From CAVVZJ01 sp963752755 (GTDB taxonomy: Bacteria; Planctomycetota; Planctomycetia; Isosphaerales; Isosphaeraceae), in the NCBI GenBank assembly GCA_963752755.1, contig CAVVZJ010000004.1, positions 372,001 to 436,000 of the forward strand: DNA of 64,000 nt, given 5' to 3'. The notes beneath the pieces were generated by a model that saw nothing but the letters and a program-made list of their open reading frames with translations, was not told where the DNA came from and ran no database searches. The position numbers and the translations under genes were made by a program. Shown piece by piece: positions 29,533-40,291 of this stretch. Position 1 is the first letter of the stretch. Each line of letters opens with the position of its first letter.

Positions 29533-31573
29533 TCAGGGCATGCCGCTTTCCATGCCGGGCATCATCGCGGACGACTTCTTGTCCTCAGGTTTCGCATCCT
29601 TGAGAGTCTGGCTGTAGATGTCCATCATCTCCTTCATCTCGCCGTCGGTGGCATCGACGGCCTCATCGCGGAGGATGACCGTACCGTCCGGGCGGAGCAT
29701 CAGAGCGAGGGCCGGGGCGTCATACTGGTTGGCTCCCACCTTCAGCCGATCGACGGGCCGCGGGCCGCCGGAGGTATCCACCAGCACGCGGTAGCTGGTG
29801 AAATCGACGCGGTCGCGGTGCGTGTCGCTCTTCTCCAGGTCGGGCACGTCGGCGTACTGCTCCCCGCCCACGATCTGGCCTGGAGCGGCGTAATCCGGCT
29901 TGGTGATGGTCACGCCCGAGGTTGGCTCCCAGCGAACCATCTCGAAGGAGACGAGGTCATTGCGTTGCTTGTCCATGGCATCCGGGGCGTAGTCGACGAC
30001 GTAGGCGGCGACATCGGGCGGCACGACAACCGTCTCGCTCGTCTCGCTCCAGGGGCCGAACAGCTCCTCGCTGGTGGTATCGACGCCGGGCACGACGCTC
30101 TGGATGTTCAGGTTGGGGTTGCGCACCACGAGCCGGGCACGGTAGCGGTAGATCGCGTCAGGGTCGACGGTGAAGTCCAGGTAACGGACCAGGACCTTAT
30201 CGGCCTCGGTCTTCTCGAAGTTCGTGTCCACAGCACCGACGGACGAGCCGAACATGCTGCCGAAGGCGCCGCCCATGCCGGGCATTCCCCCCATGTCAGC
30301 CTTCCATGTCCCCCATGCCGGGCATCCCGCCGCCGGCCATCATGGCGGCAGCTGCCGCCCTTCATGCCACCGCCAGGCATCATGGCACCCATATCGGCGC
30401 CCTCCATGCCCATCATGCCGCCGCCGGCCATACCTCCCGGTCGACTTCTTCTCCTCGGGCTCCGCGAACGCCTTGGCGTTGACCAGATCCGGCGGGTAGA
30501 CGCCGACCCAGTAGCCGACCTCCAGGAACGGCAAGGGGTCGGTCAAGGGGCCGAGGGTGACGTTGTCCTGGAGCAGGGAGAGGTTATTCTCGGGGTTCGT
30601 CTCGGGGTCCTTCTCGACGAGCCGGTTGAGCACCTGGTTCTGGATCCAGTCGCGATTGACGGGCTGCCAGTCGGTCCATTCGCCGTCCTGTTCGCGCGCC
30701 TGGCGTTCGACCTCGACACGGAGGTAGTGGGGATGGGCCGCGGCGAGGTCTTCCTTGAGGGCCTTGGCGAAGTTCTCGCGGAGCCGCTTGTGGTCGAGCA
30801 CGCCGGTGATGGCGACCCAGCGATAGCCGCGCAGGGATTCCTTGGGGACGGTGCCATCGGAACGGGTGGGCGTCTCTTCCGCGGCGGAAGCCAGGGCATC
30901 GGCGGACAACTGACCGGAGAGGCTCTTCTTGAGGGCCTCCCGCTGCTTCCGCTGGGCCGTCTCGCGCTCCGCCTTGGTCTTGGCGTCCTCTTCCTGCTCA
31001 CCCATGCCGGGCATCCCGGCCATCATGCCGGCCATGCCGCCCATCTGGCCGCGGTTGCGATTGCGCTTACGACGGCGTTCGCTGGACTTCTTGGTCTCAT
31101 CGTCGGCGTCGGGGTCGACGTAGACGACATCGCCCGTCTGCGGATCGACCTCGATGATCGTGATCGCACCGCGGCCGGAGTGGCCCTGAAGCTGGGCGAT
31201 CTGAATCAACTCCGGCCGTTCGCGAAGCAAACCGGCCCCGGGCTCGGGCGAGACCATCAGGTTCGCCAGGTTGTACTTGCTCGGGTCGGCGGCGCCAGGG
31301 GTCCGGTTATCCACAGTCTTCTCGAAGCCAGGGAGGGTGATGCCGGCTTCCTCGATTTTGGCGAGGATGGCCTCCTCGTCCTGGTCCCGGTTCAGGTTCG
31401 ACTGGGCCGAGCTGGTGGCCTTCTCGACCTCGTCGGGGGTCATCTCGATCGTCGGATGGCTCCAGGCCATCCAGAACAGTCACCAGGCAGATCGCGCTGA
31501 CGAGGGCGACACCGACCTTCTCGCCGTGGCGGATGCCTAGCTCTTTGAATTTATCCACGTTGACCTTGGCCAT
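29533..31573 (-). CDS. Pilus-operon membrane protein with Met-Pro-Gly repeats, frame broken
   Basis: The inferred product of about 680 residues starts MAKVNVDKFKELGIRHGEKV, followed by one transmembrane helix (VALVSAICLVTVLDGL). The body is probably outside the inner membrane. It contains NLMVSPEPGAGLLRERPELI, a charged region with repeats such as GMAGMMAGMPGMG, the segment RGYRWVAITGVLDHKRLREN, a second Met/Gly-rich stretch near 30290-30440 and a C-terminal domain (YRARLVVRNPNLNIQ). Frame changes lie near 31465, near 30435 and near 30300. Its position between a PilO-like gene and the secretin suggests a periplasmic scaffold protein; I know no named family for it. Confidence 0.65.
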
Positions 31574-31674
31574 CGTTCGGGTCTCCCGTCCTCTGTCTCA
31601 GATCCGCGATGCGGTGGGCGGCGAGGGCCATGACCACCGCGTCGCGGGATCGGGTCGGCGTCTCGGGGGTTGGT

Positions 31675-33538
31675 TTACTTCGGGGAGTCGGCAGACTCGT
31701 CGCCCGTCGGGGCCGTCGCCTCGTTCGGAGCGGCGGGCTGGGCCTCAGCCGGCTCCTGCGGGGCGGGTTCCTCCTTGGGACCCTCGGGGGGGACTGCCGG
31801 CTTTGCATCGCCCGCCTGGTCCTGAGGTGCCTCGGCCTTGGTTTCGCCCTCCGCAGGCGTGGCCGGATTGGCTTCGCCTGCCGGAGCGGCCTCACCTTCG
31901 GCCCCCGGCGTGGCCTCGCCCTCGGCGGTCTCGGCCTCGGACTGCGGAGTCTCCTCCTGGGGCGGCGGCAAGTAGAAGCGGGCCCGGCCGAAGACCTCGA
32001 CCTTCACCACGTTGTAATAAGGGTCCGCGGCGCCGTCATCACCGGCACTCTTGGATGTCGCTGTCGTCTCGCCCTCGCCGCTCTTGGCCTTCTTGGCCTC
32101 CTCGATCTTGCGGAGCGATTCGTCGCGGACGCTCACACCCTTCTTCTTGGCTACAGACGCCGCGCCTCCCTGGCGGCCCGCCATGCCTTCCATCCCGGGC
32201 ATCATGCCTTCCATCCCGGGCATCGAGTTCATGCCGGGCATCGAGTCCATGCCGGGCATCTGACCCATCATCATCTGGGCCATACCCGGCATCCCCATGC
32301 CGCCGCCGTAGCCGCCTTCCATCATCTCACCCATCATCCCCATGCCGGGCATCATGCCCATCATGCTTTCCATGCCCATCCCGAAGCTCTGGGGAGCCTT
32401 CCCCTTCTCGGGCTTCTCGACGGAATGGGGCTTCGGCTTCTGCATCGAGAATTCGAGAACCTCGATATTCATGGGGGAGTTCTGGAACTCGACGAGCAGG
32501 TCGGGGATGCGGTCTTGTTCGACGTAAACCGCCAAATGGATCGGGACGATGAACGCCTGGTCCGGGTTGGGCGACTCGAGGATCATGAATTTCTGGGGGC
32601 CGGTCTGCTGACCAGGGCCCATGCCACCCATGTAACCACCAGGGCCCATTTCCATGCCGGCCTGACCCATGCCTGGCATGCCTTCCATCGACATCATCTT
32701 GTCGCCCTCCGCCGCGCCTGGCATGCCGGGCAGGCCGCCAGCGGATGAGGTGTCCGCGGCTTCTTCTGGCGGCGCGTTGGGGTCGGCAATCTCAGGGGCT
32801 TCCTGGAGCGTGGTGCCCTGCGCGAGCGACTTCTGGTCCTGGGCCACATCGGTGGCGACGTCCAGGGCGAGAATCTGCTTGACCGGGCGCCGTCTGCCAG
32901 TCCTTGGCATCGGCTCGCTCGTTGACCTTGGCGATCACGTCGAGCACCGTCCGCTGGACCCAGAACTTACGCTGGGTGTCCCAGACCTCGCTCAGCGTCG
33001 GCGGGTCCGTGATGGTGAACGCTGGCGGCCGGAGCAAAGCCTGGGCGGGCGGGGCGGCGACGATCCCCTCGCCGCTCTCGTAGTCGAAGGGTTGGACCGT
33101 CTGATAGACGTTCTTGTAGTAGTCCTCGTACGACTCGACGTAGTCGGTCAGAGCCTGGGTGATGACGATCCGGTCCTGGCCTTCCGGCCACTTCGGTCCC
33201 CAGACGGGGAAGCGGTCGGCGACGTCCTCTGGCCAGGTCAGCAGCTCGGCCTGGCGATCGAACAGCTTGCGCCAGGAGGCGTTGACGTCCTTGTTCAGGA
33301 TCTCGGTCTTCTGCTCGACGATCGGCTTGTACTGGTTGTTGACCGGGGACGGGTTGGAGGCAAACTTCTTGACCTCATCGAAGCTACTCTTGATCGTGTC
33401 GGACTGCTTCTTGGCCTCCTCCTCGATGGCTCCCGCGGAGGCGAAGTAGCCGATCAGGGGCAGGAGGCAGGCGATCCCGACGACGATCCAGAAGCGATAC
33501 TTGATCGCGTATCCGAGATATTCTTTCACTTGGTCCAT
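31675..33538 (-). CDS. PilO-like position: single-pass membrane protein with Met-Pro-Gly repeats, frame broken once
   Basis: The product of about 620 residues begins MDQVKEYLGYAIKYRFWIVV, with a transmembrane helix (IVVGIACLLPLIGYFASAG) and a helical stalk (EEEAKKQSDTIKSSFDEVKK), as expected of a PilO-type protein. A central domain follows (DYVESYEDYYKNVYQTVQPF, TLSEVWDTQRKFWVQ), then KFMILESPNPDQAFIVPIHL. A Met/Pro/Gly/Ser repeat region (32160-32380) comes next, and the tail is acidic, Pro/Ala/Glu-rich and probably disordered. One frame change lies near 32890. The start at 33538 is the only one that gives the membrane helix. It follows the PilM-like gene by about 150 bases on the same strand. 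Confidence 0.65.
32160..32380. repeat. Degenerate Met-Pro-Gly-Met coding repeat
   Basis: Short units such as ATGCCGGGCATC and CCATCCCGGGCATCATG recur with variation. On the minus strand they encode runs of MPGM, SMPGM and EGMMPGM. Similar runs lie near 30290-30440, 31005-31045 and 34080-34250 in the neighbouring genes. Confidence 0.7.
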
Positions 33539-33684
33539 GGTCGTCGTACCCCTCCGGGGCGTCAGGCTTGGGTTGGGTTCGGGGTTGGAGACCCGGCGAG
33601 TCGCGAGAGGCCGGGCACGAGGATCGGGCGGCCGCGGCGGCCCCGGGGGGAAGGGCCGCCAGCGACCGTCGGAAACGTCCTGGC

Positions 33685-36152
33685 TTACTTCTCGGTACCG
33701 GCGGCGCCCGCCTCCGGGGCCGCCGGCTGGCTCGGCGGGCTGGGCGCCTTCGGCCGCCGGCTGGCCCGCGGCGGGAGCCGACTTCTTCAATTGCTCCTGG
33801 ATCTGCTGGATCGCCTTGGTCTTGGCTTCCTCCGATTCCTTGAGCGAGAGCTCCAGCAGCTTCGACTCGTCGAAGGCCCGGACCGAACCCTTGCTCTTCT
33901 CGGCGGCTTCACTCATCGACTTGCGCAGCTCGGTCAGCTTTTCCCCGACCTCCTCGGGAGTCTTCGGGGCCTCCTCGGGCTTGGGAGGCTGCCAGACGAA
34001 CTCGATCTTGAAGTCGGTACGGGTCAGGGTCGTGACATCCTTGCTGCTGCTCTTGGGCATCCCCATGCCCATCATGCCCTCATCATTCCCTGCCTCCCCA
34101 TGGCAGCCGCCCATGCCGGGCATGCCGGGCATGCCGGGCATGCCCTCGCCGGCGGCCTCCATGCCCTTGCCGCCCATCATTCCCATCATCGCCTGCATCT
34201 GACCCATGCCAGGCATGCCCTCGGCTCCGGGCATGCCGCCAGCGCAGGCCTCGGTCTTGGGTTGCTCCTTGGCGAGCATCGGCGGCAATGGCACGGCCGA
34301 GGCACCCATCTCGGTCGTCCATTTCTGCTCGGTGGTGAACCAGGTCAAGGCCGCATGGTGAATTCCAGCGAGGCGAAGCACTGGGTTGAAGAAGCGGGGC
34401 AGGATCTGGTACTGGATGTACGGCCAGGGTCCCAGGGCATACTTCTTGAGCAGGGGGGCTTCCTCCAGCTCCTTCTTGCGTCCCAGCGGCGAGGGGTTGT
34501 AGTGGTGGCCGACGATCTGGATGACCCAGCCGGCGCCCTCGGGCGGCTTTTCCCGGTCAAAGGCGTGCATCGTATCGACCCAGCGCTGGTCCAGCTCATC
34601 GAACCAGGCGGCCTTGAGATCTTCACGCCAGGCGGGCACGATCTTGTCCACGTGCACCCGCAGGATGCCGATCAAGGGGGCGAACTTGGGGTCGTTCGGC
34701 TCGAAGCCGGGGACTGTCTCTCTGGAGTTCCTGGCCCGGGTTGGGCAAGGTGGCCATGACCGTCTGGAGCAAGGCCGGCCAGTTCGTCCGCTCGGTCTCC
34801 TCGCCGACGAGCGACTTGCCCTTCTCGACGATCCCGGTGAACTCGCCCTTGGCGGTGTCGAACTCCGACTGATAGCGCTTGCCCTGCTCGGCAGACACTC
34901 TGGGCCTGCTTGACCGGCCCCTCGAACGGCTTGGTCTTGGCCAGGGCGTGCCACGAGCTGATGAACATGGCCGAGAAGCCGAGCATCAGTAGCGTCGAGG
35001 CCGCCAGCGCCCAGGGTTTCTTGCGGCGGATCATCCGCGCCTGCTCGATCTCCGGCGGCAGCAGGTTCGTCTGCATCGGGCCGCGAGCCGAGACCCTGAA
35101 CCGCCAGGCCGTAAGCGACCGGGAACGACGCCAGGTTCTCCTGGAACTGCGGCGCCGTCAGAACCTCGTCGCCGACGAGCTTCGGGAACGACTCCAGCCG
35201 CTCGACGTCCTGGTTGAGGTTCTGCTGGAGGAACTTCTGGAGCCCCGGCAACTTGAAGCCGTTGCCCAGGCCGACGATCTTGACGATCTTGGCGTTGCGG
35301 TTGACGCTCGAATAGAAGCCGATCGAGCGGCTGACCTCGCTGGAGAAGTCGTTGAAGATGCCGCGCATCGCGGTGAAGACGGCGCGGGGGTCCTGGGCCT
35401 TGGTGGCGTTGCGCTTCAGGTGCTCGGCCTTGGCGAAGGTGAGCTTCAGCTCCTTGGTCAAGGCCCGGGTGAAGTGGTTGCCGCCGATCGGCACGTTGCG
35501 CTGCCAGATCCGGGTGCCGTCGGTGATGATCAGGTCGGTGTTGTCGGCGCCGATGTCGAGCAGGACGTAGGAGTTGGGTCACGTCGGCCGACTCGGCCTT
35601 CGGCGGCGGGCTGTCGAAGGCGACGTAGTTGTACAGGGCGATCGGCCCCATCTGGACGATGTCGACCTCGATGCCGGCGTCCTTCAACGGCAGGATCGCC
35701 CGGTTGATCTGGTCGCGCTTCATCGCGAACAGGCCGACCTCGGTCATCGAGATGTCTTCCTCGCCCTCCTCGTCGCCGCCGATCGCCTGGTAATCCCAGA
35801 TGACGTCTTCCAGCGGGAACGGGATCTGCTGCCGGGCCTCGAACTTGACGATGTCGGGGATCCGCTTCTTCTCGACCGGCGGCAGCTTGATGAACTTCAC
35901 CAGGCCGGCCTGGGCCGAGACCCCGATGGCGACCTTGCAGTCCTTCAGGTCGTTGCGGCCGAGGAAGGTCGTCAGTGCCTCGCGGACCAGTTCCTCGGGG
36001 TCGGCGTCGGGCTGGCTGAGGATCTTCGGGTACTCGACGAAGTCGAAGGCCTCGGCGACGAGCTTCTCGGGGTCCTCGCCGGGGGTGAGCTTCAGGGCCT
36101 TCAGCGCGGCCTGACCGATGTCGATGGCCCAGACGGCCTGGATCTTCGCCAT
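33685..36152 (-). CDS. pilM: PilM/PilN-like pilus assembly protein with Met-Pro-Gly repeats, frame broken
   Basis: The N-terminal 350 or so residues are PilM, an actin-like ATPase on the cytoplasmic face of type IV pilus machines: VWAIDIGQAALKALKL, FIKLPPVEKKRIPDIVKFEA, LLDIGADNTDLIITDG and VGLGNGFKLPGLQKFLQQ. Directly behind GLAVQGLG comes MQTNLLPPEIEQARMIRRKK and a transmembrane helix (ALAASTLLMLGFSAMFISSW), the layout of PilN, then a periplasmic part with MPGM repeats. The joint lies in a frame break near 35085, so fusion of PilM to PilN is likely but not proved. Other breaks lie near 35577, 34905, 34735 and 33740. The ATG at 36152 has AGGAGA upstream; the corrected frame ends at TAA 33685-33687. 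Confidence 0.75.
34112..34144. repeat. Short 9-bp tandem repeat encoding MPG
   Basis: CATGCCGGG is repeated 3.7 times without change. It encodes Met-Pro-Gly units on the minus strand within the PilM/PilN-like gene. Such a perfect tandem tract is prone to slippage. Confidence 0.75.
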
Positions 36153-36485
36153 TGCTGATTCATCTCCTGTCGAATCGGGAACCCGTCGGAGCCAAGCAAA
36201 TCGCCGGAAGTGCCTCGGGGCATGGGGACGGCGAGCGGGGACTCTCCGGGGGCCGAATCACGCTAGCAACCGAGACTACGGCTCGTCAACGTAACGCCTG
36301 ACCCGCCAACGGCGAACGCCGCTCAGGGGATCGATGGGGCCGGGCGTCGGGAAGGTGCTGTCTGCATATCCCTTCGACGTTTCGAACGGGCCGGGAGTTC
36401 CCGGCGGCGGCGGAAAGCAACGAAAAGGAAGGGAACCGAACCCGCGACGACCGTCCCGAGAGCCGCCGCCGCGTGCGCGGTGCAA
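36153..36485. other. Intergenic region upstream of the pilus operon
   Basis: A stretch of 333 bases between the start of pilM and the end of the next minus-strand gene. It should contain the operon's promoter, but I could not identify a good -35/-10 pair, and no RNA structure stands out. Confidence 0.4.
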
Positions 36486-39400
36486 TCAAGCAAGTTTAAC
36501 ATACGCTCGAACCGCCCGCGTCGGTTCATTTCCGGAGCGCGGATGTGTGGATGTGCCGCGGGTGGGTGTCGGGCCGTCGCTCCGGAACGGGGCGAGGCGG
36601 CGGTTCAGCGACGAGGCCGTGGCGACGCGAGCGAGGGGTCGGGCAGGGCGGGCTGGGGTCGTCGGGCGATCGGGACGGGAACGGGGGTTGTCCGGACTCT
36701 CGGGGGCGGCCGAGTCGCCGAGCACGTCGATCCGGAGGTTGTCGAAGTAGGCTTCGCCGTAGCCGGCCAGGCCGAGCAGGACGGAGACCTCGCCATCGGC
36801 CGGGGCGCGGCGGTAGAGGACGATTTCCTTCCACTCGGGGATCGCGTCCGTCGTCCGGAACTGGAGCGCCTCGCCGCCGAGCGAGTCGCGGACGATCAGG
36901 CCGCCGCGACCCGGCGCCAGCTCGCGAGGCATCTTGACCAGGACCCGAATCCGGACGAAATTCGTCGCCCGGACCGGTACGGCCGGCGAGCGGACCGCCG
37001 CTTCCGGGTGGTCGCGGTAGGGGGGCAGGGCGTCGATCGTCGCGGCGACCGCCTTGGAGTAGGCCGCGTCGGACTGCTTGTCGAACGTCCCGTCGGGCTT
37101 GCGGAAGTCGTCCCGGTTGACCGAGACGACAGGTTCGACTCGCAATTTCAAGCGATGACCGCGGGATTGCTGCCCCAGCCCTCCTTGCGGTCGATCGCGA
37201 TGCGAGGCGCGGACCTCGGACGCCTGGTAGCTCTCATTGACCCAGCCGGCCTGGCGGAGCGTCTCGGGGTCGGCGTCGAAGGTGCCGGTTGGCAGGCGGT
37301 TGCCGCCGAACGGGCCGAACTCGCCACGAATCCAGTCGCGCCAGTAGTAATATTGAGGGAGGGTCTGCCAGGAGAGCAGGGGGGCGCAGGCGACCGGGCT
37401 GACGAGTTGAGGCGGGTGTTTCGGCTTGCCCTGATCGTCGTAAATCGGAGGCGGGCCGTCGATCTTGGAGCGGGCGGCGGTGGCCTTCACGAGGTCGCGG
37501 AACGCCCGATCCCACTGGGCGCGCATCAGCATCCGGAGCGGCTGGCCGACCGTTCGGGCCTCCGACCAGGCCAGGTCGAAGTCCTGTCGGTCGAGGGCCT
37601 CGCGGCCCGACTGGAGGATCTGCCGGGCCTCGTTGAGCAGCGAGTCGGCGTCGCGGACCGTCTGTCCGCGGGACGACGAGCATGCCGTGGATCGTCTCGA
37701 CCTCTCGGAGTTGCAGTTCCGCCTGCTTGATTGCGATGTCGGCCGCACGAGGGCTCAACGCCAGGGCCTGCTGCCGGATCGGATCGACCTGGCTCAGGTC
37801 GGTGGTCAGCAGGACCAGGGCCGTCGTGTTGAACGTCGGCAGGATGATCCGCCGTCCTCCGGCGTCGCGCTGGCTGTCCAGCTTCTTGACGCCGCCAAGG
37901 CTGATCTCGAACGCCTGAGCGCTCTCGGGCGCCGGGACCAGCAGGTTGACCTCGCGGCTGGCCATCTGTGGTGGCTGCCACTGGGCACCGCCGGCCAGGT
38001 CGGTGGCGACCAGGAGCTTGGTCCGCGTGTCGTCCCACTCGACCATCGCGACCTTGATGCTCGCGAGCGGCTTGACTTCCTCGCTCGTTTGCTTCAGACG
38101 GTTGTTGGACCGGCCCATGCTGGAGAAGCCCGCCGAGGCACCGCCCGAGGAATCGTATTGCAGCTTGGGCTTGGGGTTGGGGGGGAAGGCTTTCCAGAGC
38201 GTGACCTGGCCCGTGCCCCGCGCCAGGATCGGCTCGACCAAGGCCAGTTCGCCGATCAGGAGCGACGCCTCGTAGAGCCTCGGCAGTCCGACCGGCCGGC
38301 TGAGCCCGGCATCACCGCGGAAGCCGAGGCCGCGGTAGCCGGCCGAGACCGCCGTGTAGGCGTAGAGCCGCATCAGATCGGGCGACACCTGCGGCCATCC
38401 CCATTCCGGCGGCACATCGACGCCCCAGACTGCCGTGCGGATCACCTGCGACGACCGCGCTGGCACCCAGGCCAGGAACACGCCGTTGGGGTTGGAGGTG
38501 GCCGTCAGATCCCGCCGCTGGCTCAGGTAGCGGTAGGTATCGATCGGGTCTTCCATCCGGCCCGGGGCGTCGATCTCGACGCCCATGAGGTCGAGATTGT
38601 TGCCGAACAACCCATACGCCGGGAACATCCCGGCAATGGTACCGGTCGTCAGCCGAGAACCGCCCTCGGGCAGGTCATGGATCGACTCGATGAGGCGACG
38701 GACCCGCTCCAGCTCCACCTCGCGGACCTGCGCGTCGGCCACGGCTCCGAGGTTCTGGCCAAGGTCCCAGAAGGCCACCGATTCCCGCAAACGGAAGGTC
38801 CCCGCGGTCGCAGCGGCTCGTTCGGCATCCACGTCCCCGGCGGCGTCAAGAACGGGCATCAGCAGGAAGCCATGCTCGACCGCCCGGGCCAGGTCGTGCG
38901 GATCGGTCTCCGGCGGCACGGCCAGCACGTCGAAATTCGCCCGCCGAAGTGTCTCGACATCCGCCCCGGGTGCCGAGACGAGGAATGGGAACCAGGGCTG
39001 TCCGTTGTTCGTCAGTCGCGTGCCAACGATCTTGACCCGCTCGGCGGCCTCCGCCGCGCCTGGTTCGTGGTCGGGCAGGGGGGTCATCGCCTCCACCTCG
39101 CCGGCTTCGGGCGGGGCCTGGGTCGGCACGGGGCTCAGGCTCAGCTCGTCGAGGAAGACTTCCGAGGAGCCGCCCCCGCCGTACAGGTTGACGACCAGCC
39201 GTTGCAGGTAGGCCCCCTTGAGTCGCACCGGTCGGCCGGTGCTGGCCCGGATGACCCGAGCCTGCTCCTCCACCTTCCGCGCGATGCCCGAAAGTTCCAG
39301 CCGCTGCCAGCGATCCGCCGTATCGACGCTGGTGCCCGGCACGAGCACCATCGTCGCCGCTTCCCGATCCGGGTCTCGGTCCTCGGGCAGGATGACCACC

Positions 39401-39763
39401 CCGAAGAGCTGCACCCCCGGCCGGTTCGAGCGGGCATAGAGGGTCGCCTTCAGCCCTTCGACGATCGGGGCTCTCGGCACGTCATAGCTGTAATAGAGGA
39501 CGCTGCCCAGCTTCGCTTCGAAGGCAAAGTGCTCCGAGAACCGCCCCTCGTGCGCCGTGGCTTCCGAACGGTCGTGGGCGCCGCAACAGGATCGTGGCGT
39601 CCGTATCCTCCTGCCGCCACGACGGTCGCGGTCCCTCGAACCCATCGCGATAGGTCGCCGCCTCGCCGTCCGGCTCTGTCTGGCCCCGCAAACCCGGCGC
39701 GAGGGCCAGACTTGCCAGCACGACCAGGATCGTCAGTGATGTCTTCCGCGAGAGGACGAGCAT
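36486..39763 (-). CDS. Large exported protein of unknown function, frame broken
   Basis: The inferred product is about 1,090 residues. It starts with a signal peptide (KTSLTILVVLASLALAPGLR) behind a near-ideal AAAGGAGGTC ribosome site. Recognisable segments are a beta-rich domain near the start (LGSVLYYSYDVPRAPIVEGL), a stretch resembling a TIM-barrel-like glycosidase core without clear catalytic residues (NNGQPWFPFLVSAPGADVET, FLAWVPARSSQVIRTAVWGV), and a C-terminal carbohydrate-binding-like beta-domain (GEAYFDNLRIDVLGD) with an Arg/Pro-rich tail. Frame changes lie near 39570, near 37680, and as a compensating pair around 37130-37200. It is probably periplasmic or surface-bound and may act on sugars; that is inference. 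Confidence 0.65.
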
Positions 39764-39979
39764 GGCACGTGACCTCCTTTTCACGTGAGCCGGGGCCGAC
39801 CCGGAGCCCCCGTCCCGGGCACTCTATCCCGACATCCCGAAGGCGAGAAGGTCAATGCCCTGTCCAGCAAGATCGAGACCGCATAGTTTTCTCATTCGGG
39901 TTATTTTACCAAAACAGACCACTCGGCCTATCTTCTCGTGCTAGAGTGGAGCTGACACCTTTTGAGGAGTTCACCTACG

Positions 39980-40267
39980 ATGAGTCACGCCGAGGTCGGG
40001 GTCGGCCGGAGGCCCCTCGACGAGACGCCACCGGAACTGCGGGCCTTGATGGAGCGGGTACGGAGCCTGCCGGAGTCGGTCCGCTCCGAACTGGAACCGA
40101 TCGTCGGCGACGCGATGGAGCAGGCCGTCTATCGGAGCCGGGTGCTGAGCCTGGCCCGCGAGGCCCTCGAACGCTTCCGTCTCGATCTCGAAGTGACCCG
40201 GTTCGACCTGGAGGCAACCCGCCGCGAACGCGAGCGGTTCCGTCAATTGCTCGACTTCGACGAGTGA
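39980..40267 (+). CDS. Small helical protein of unknown function
   Basis: The 95-residue intact frame is highly charged and helical, ending in RFDLEATRRERERFRQLLDF, a likely coiled coil. No signal peptide or membrane helix is seen. GAGGAG stands ten bases before the ATG at 39980. The gene is divergent from the large exported-protein gene, with an AT-rich 216-base gap that should hold both promoters, and convergent with the M28 peptidase gene. No family is recognised. Confidence 0.6.
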   Translation: MSHAEVGVGRRPLDETPPELRALMERVRSLPESVRSELEPIVGDAMEQAVYRSRVLSLAREALERFRLDLEVTRFDLEATRRERERFRQLLDFDE

Positions 40268-40291
40268 GGTCGCGACGCCGCCTGCCCTGCG

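Noticed and set aside
34080..34250. Possible CRISPR-like or satellite repeat array
   Set aside because: The units are 9 bp, tandem without spacers, in frame and encode Met-Pro-Gly; there are no cas genes.
32669..34759. Long plus-strand open frame (696 codons) rich in Gly-His-Ala repeats
   Set aside because: It is the antisense of the Met-Pro-Gly repeat genes; the minus strand has the membrane helices, ribosome sites and family matches, and the plus-strand repeat is only the complement of the MPGM tract.
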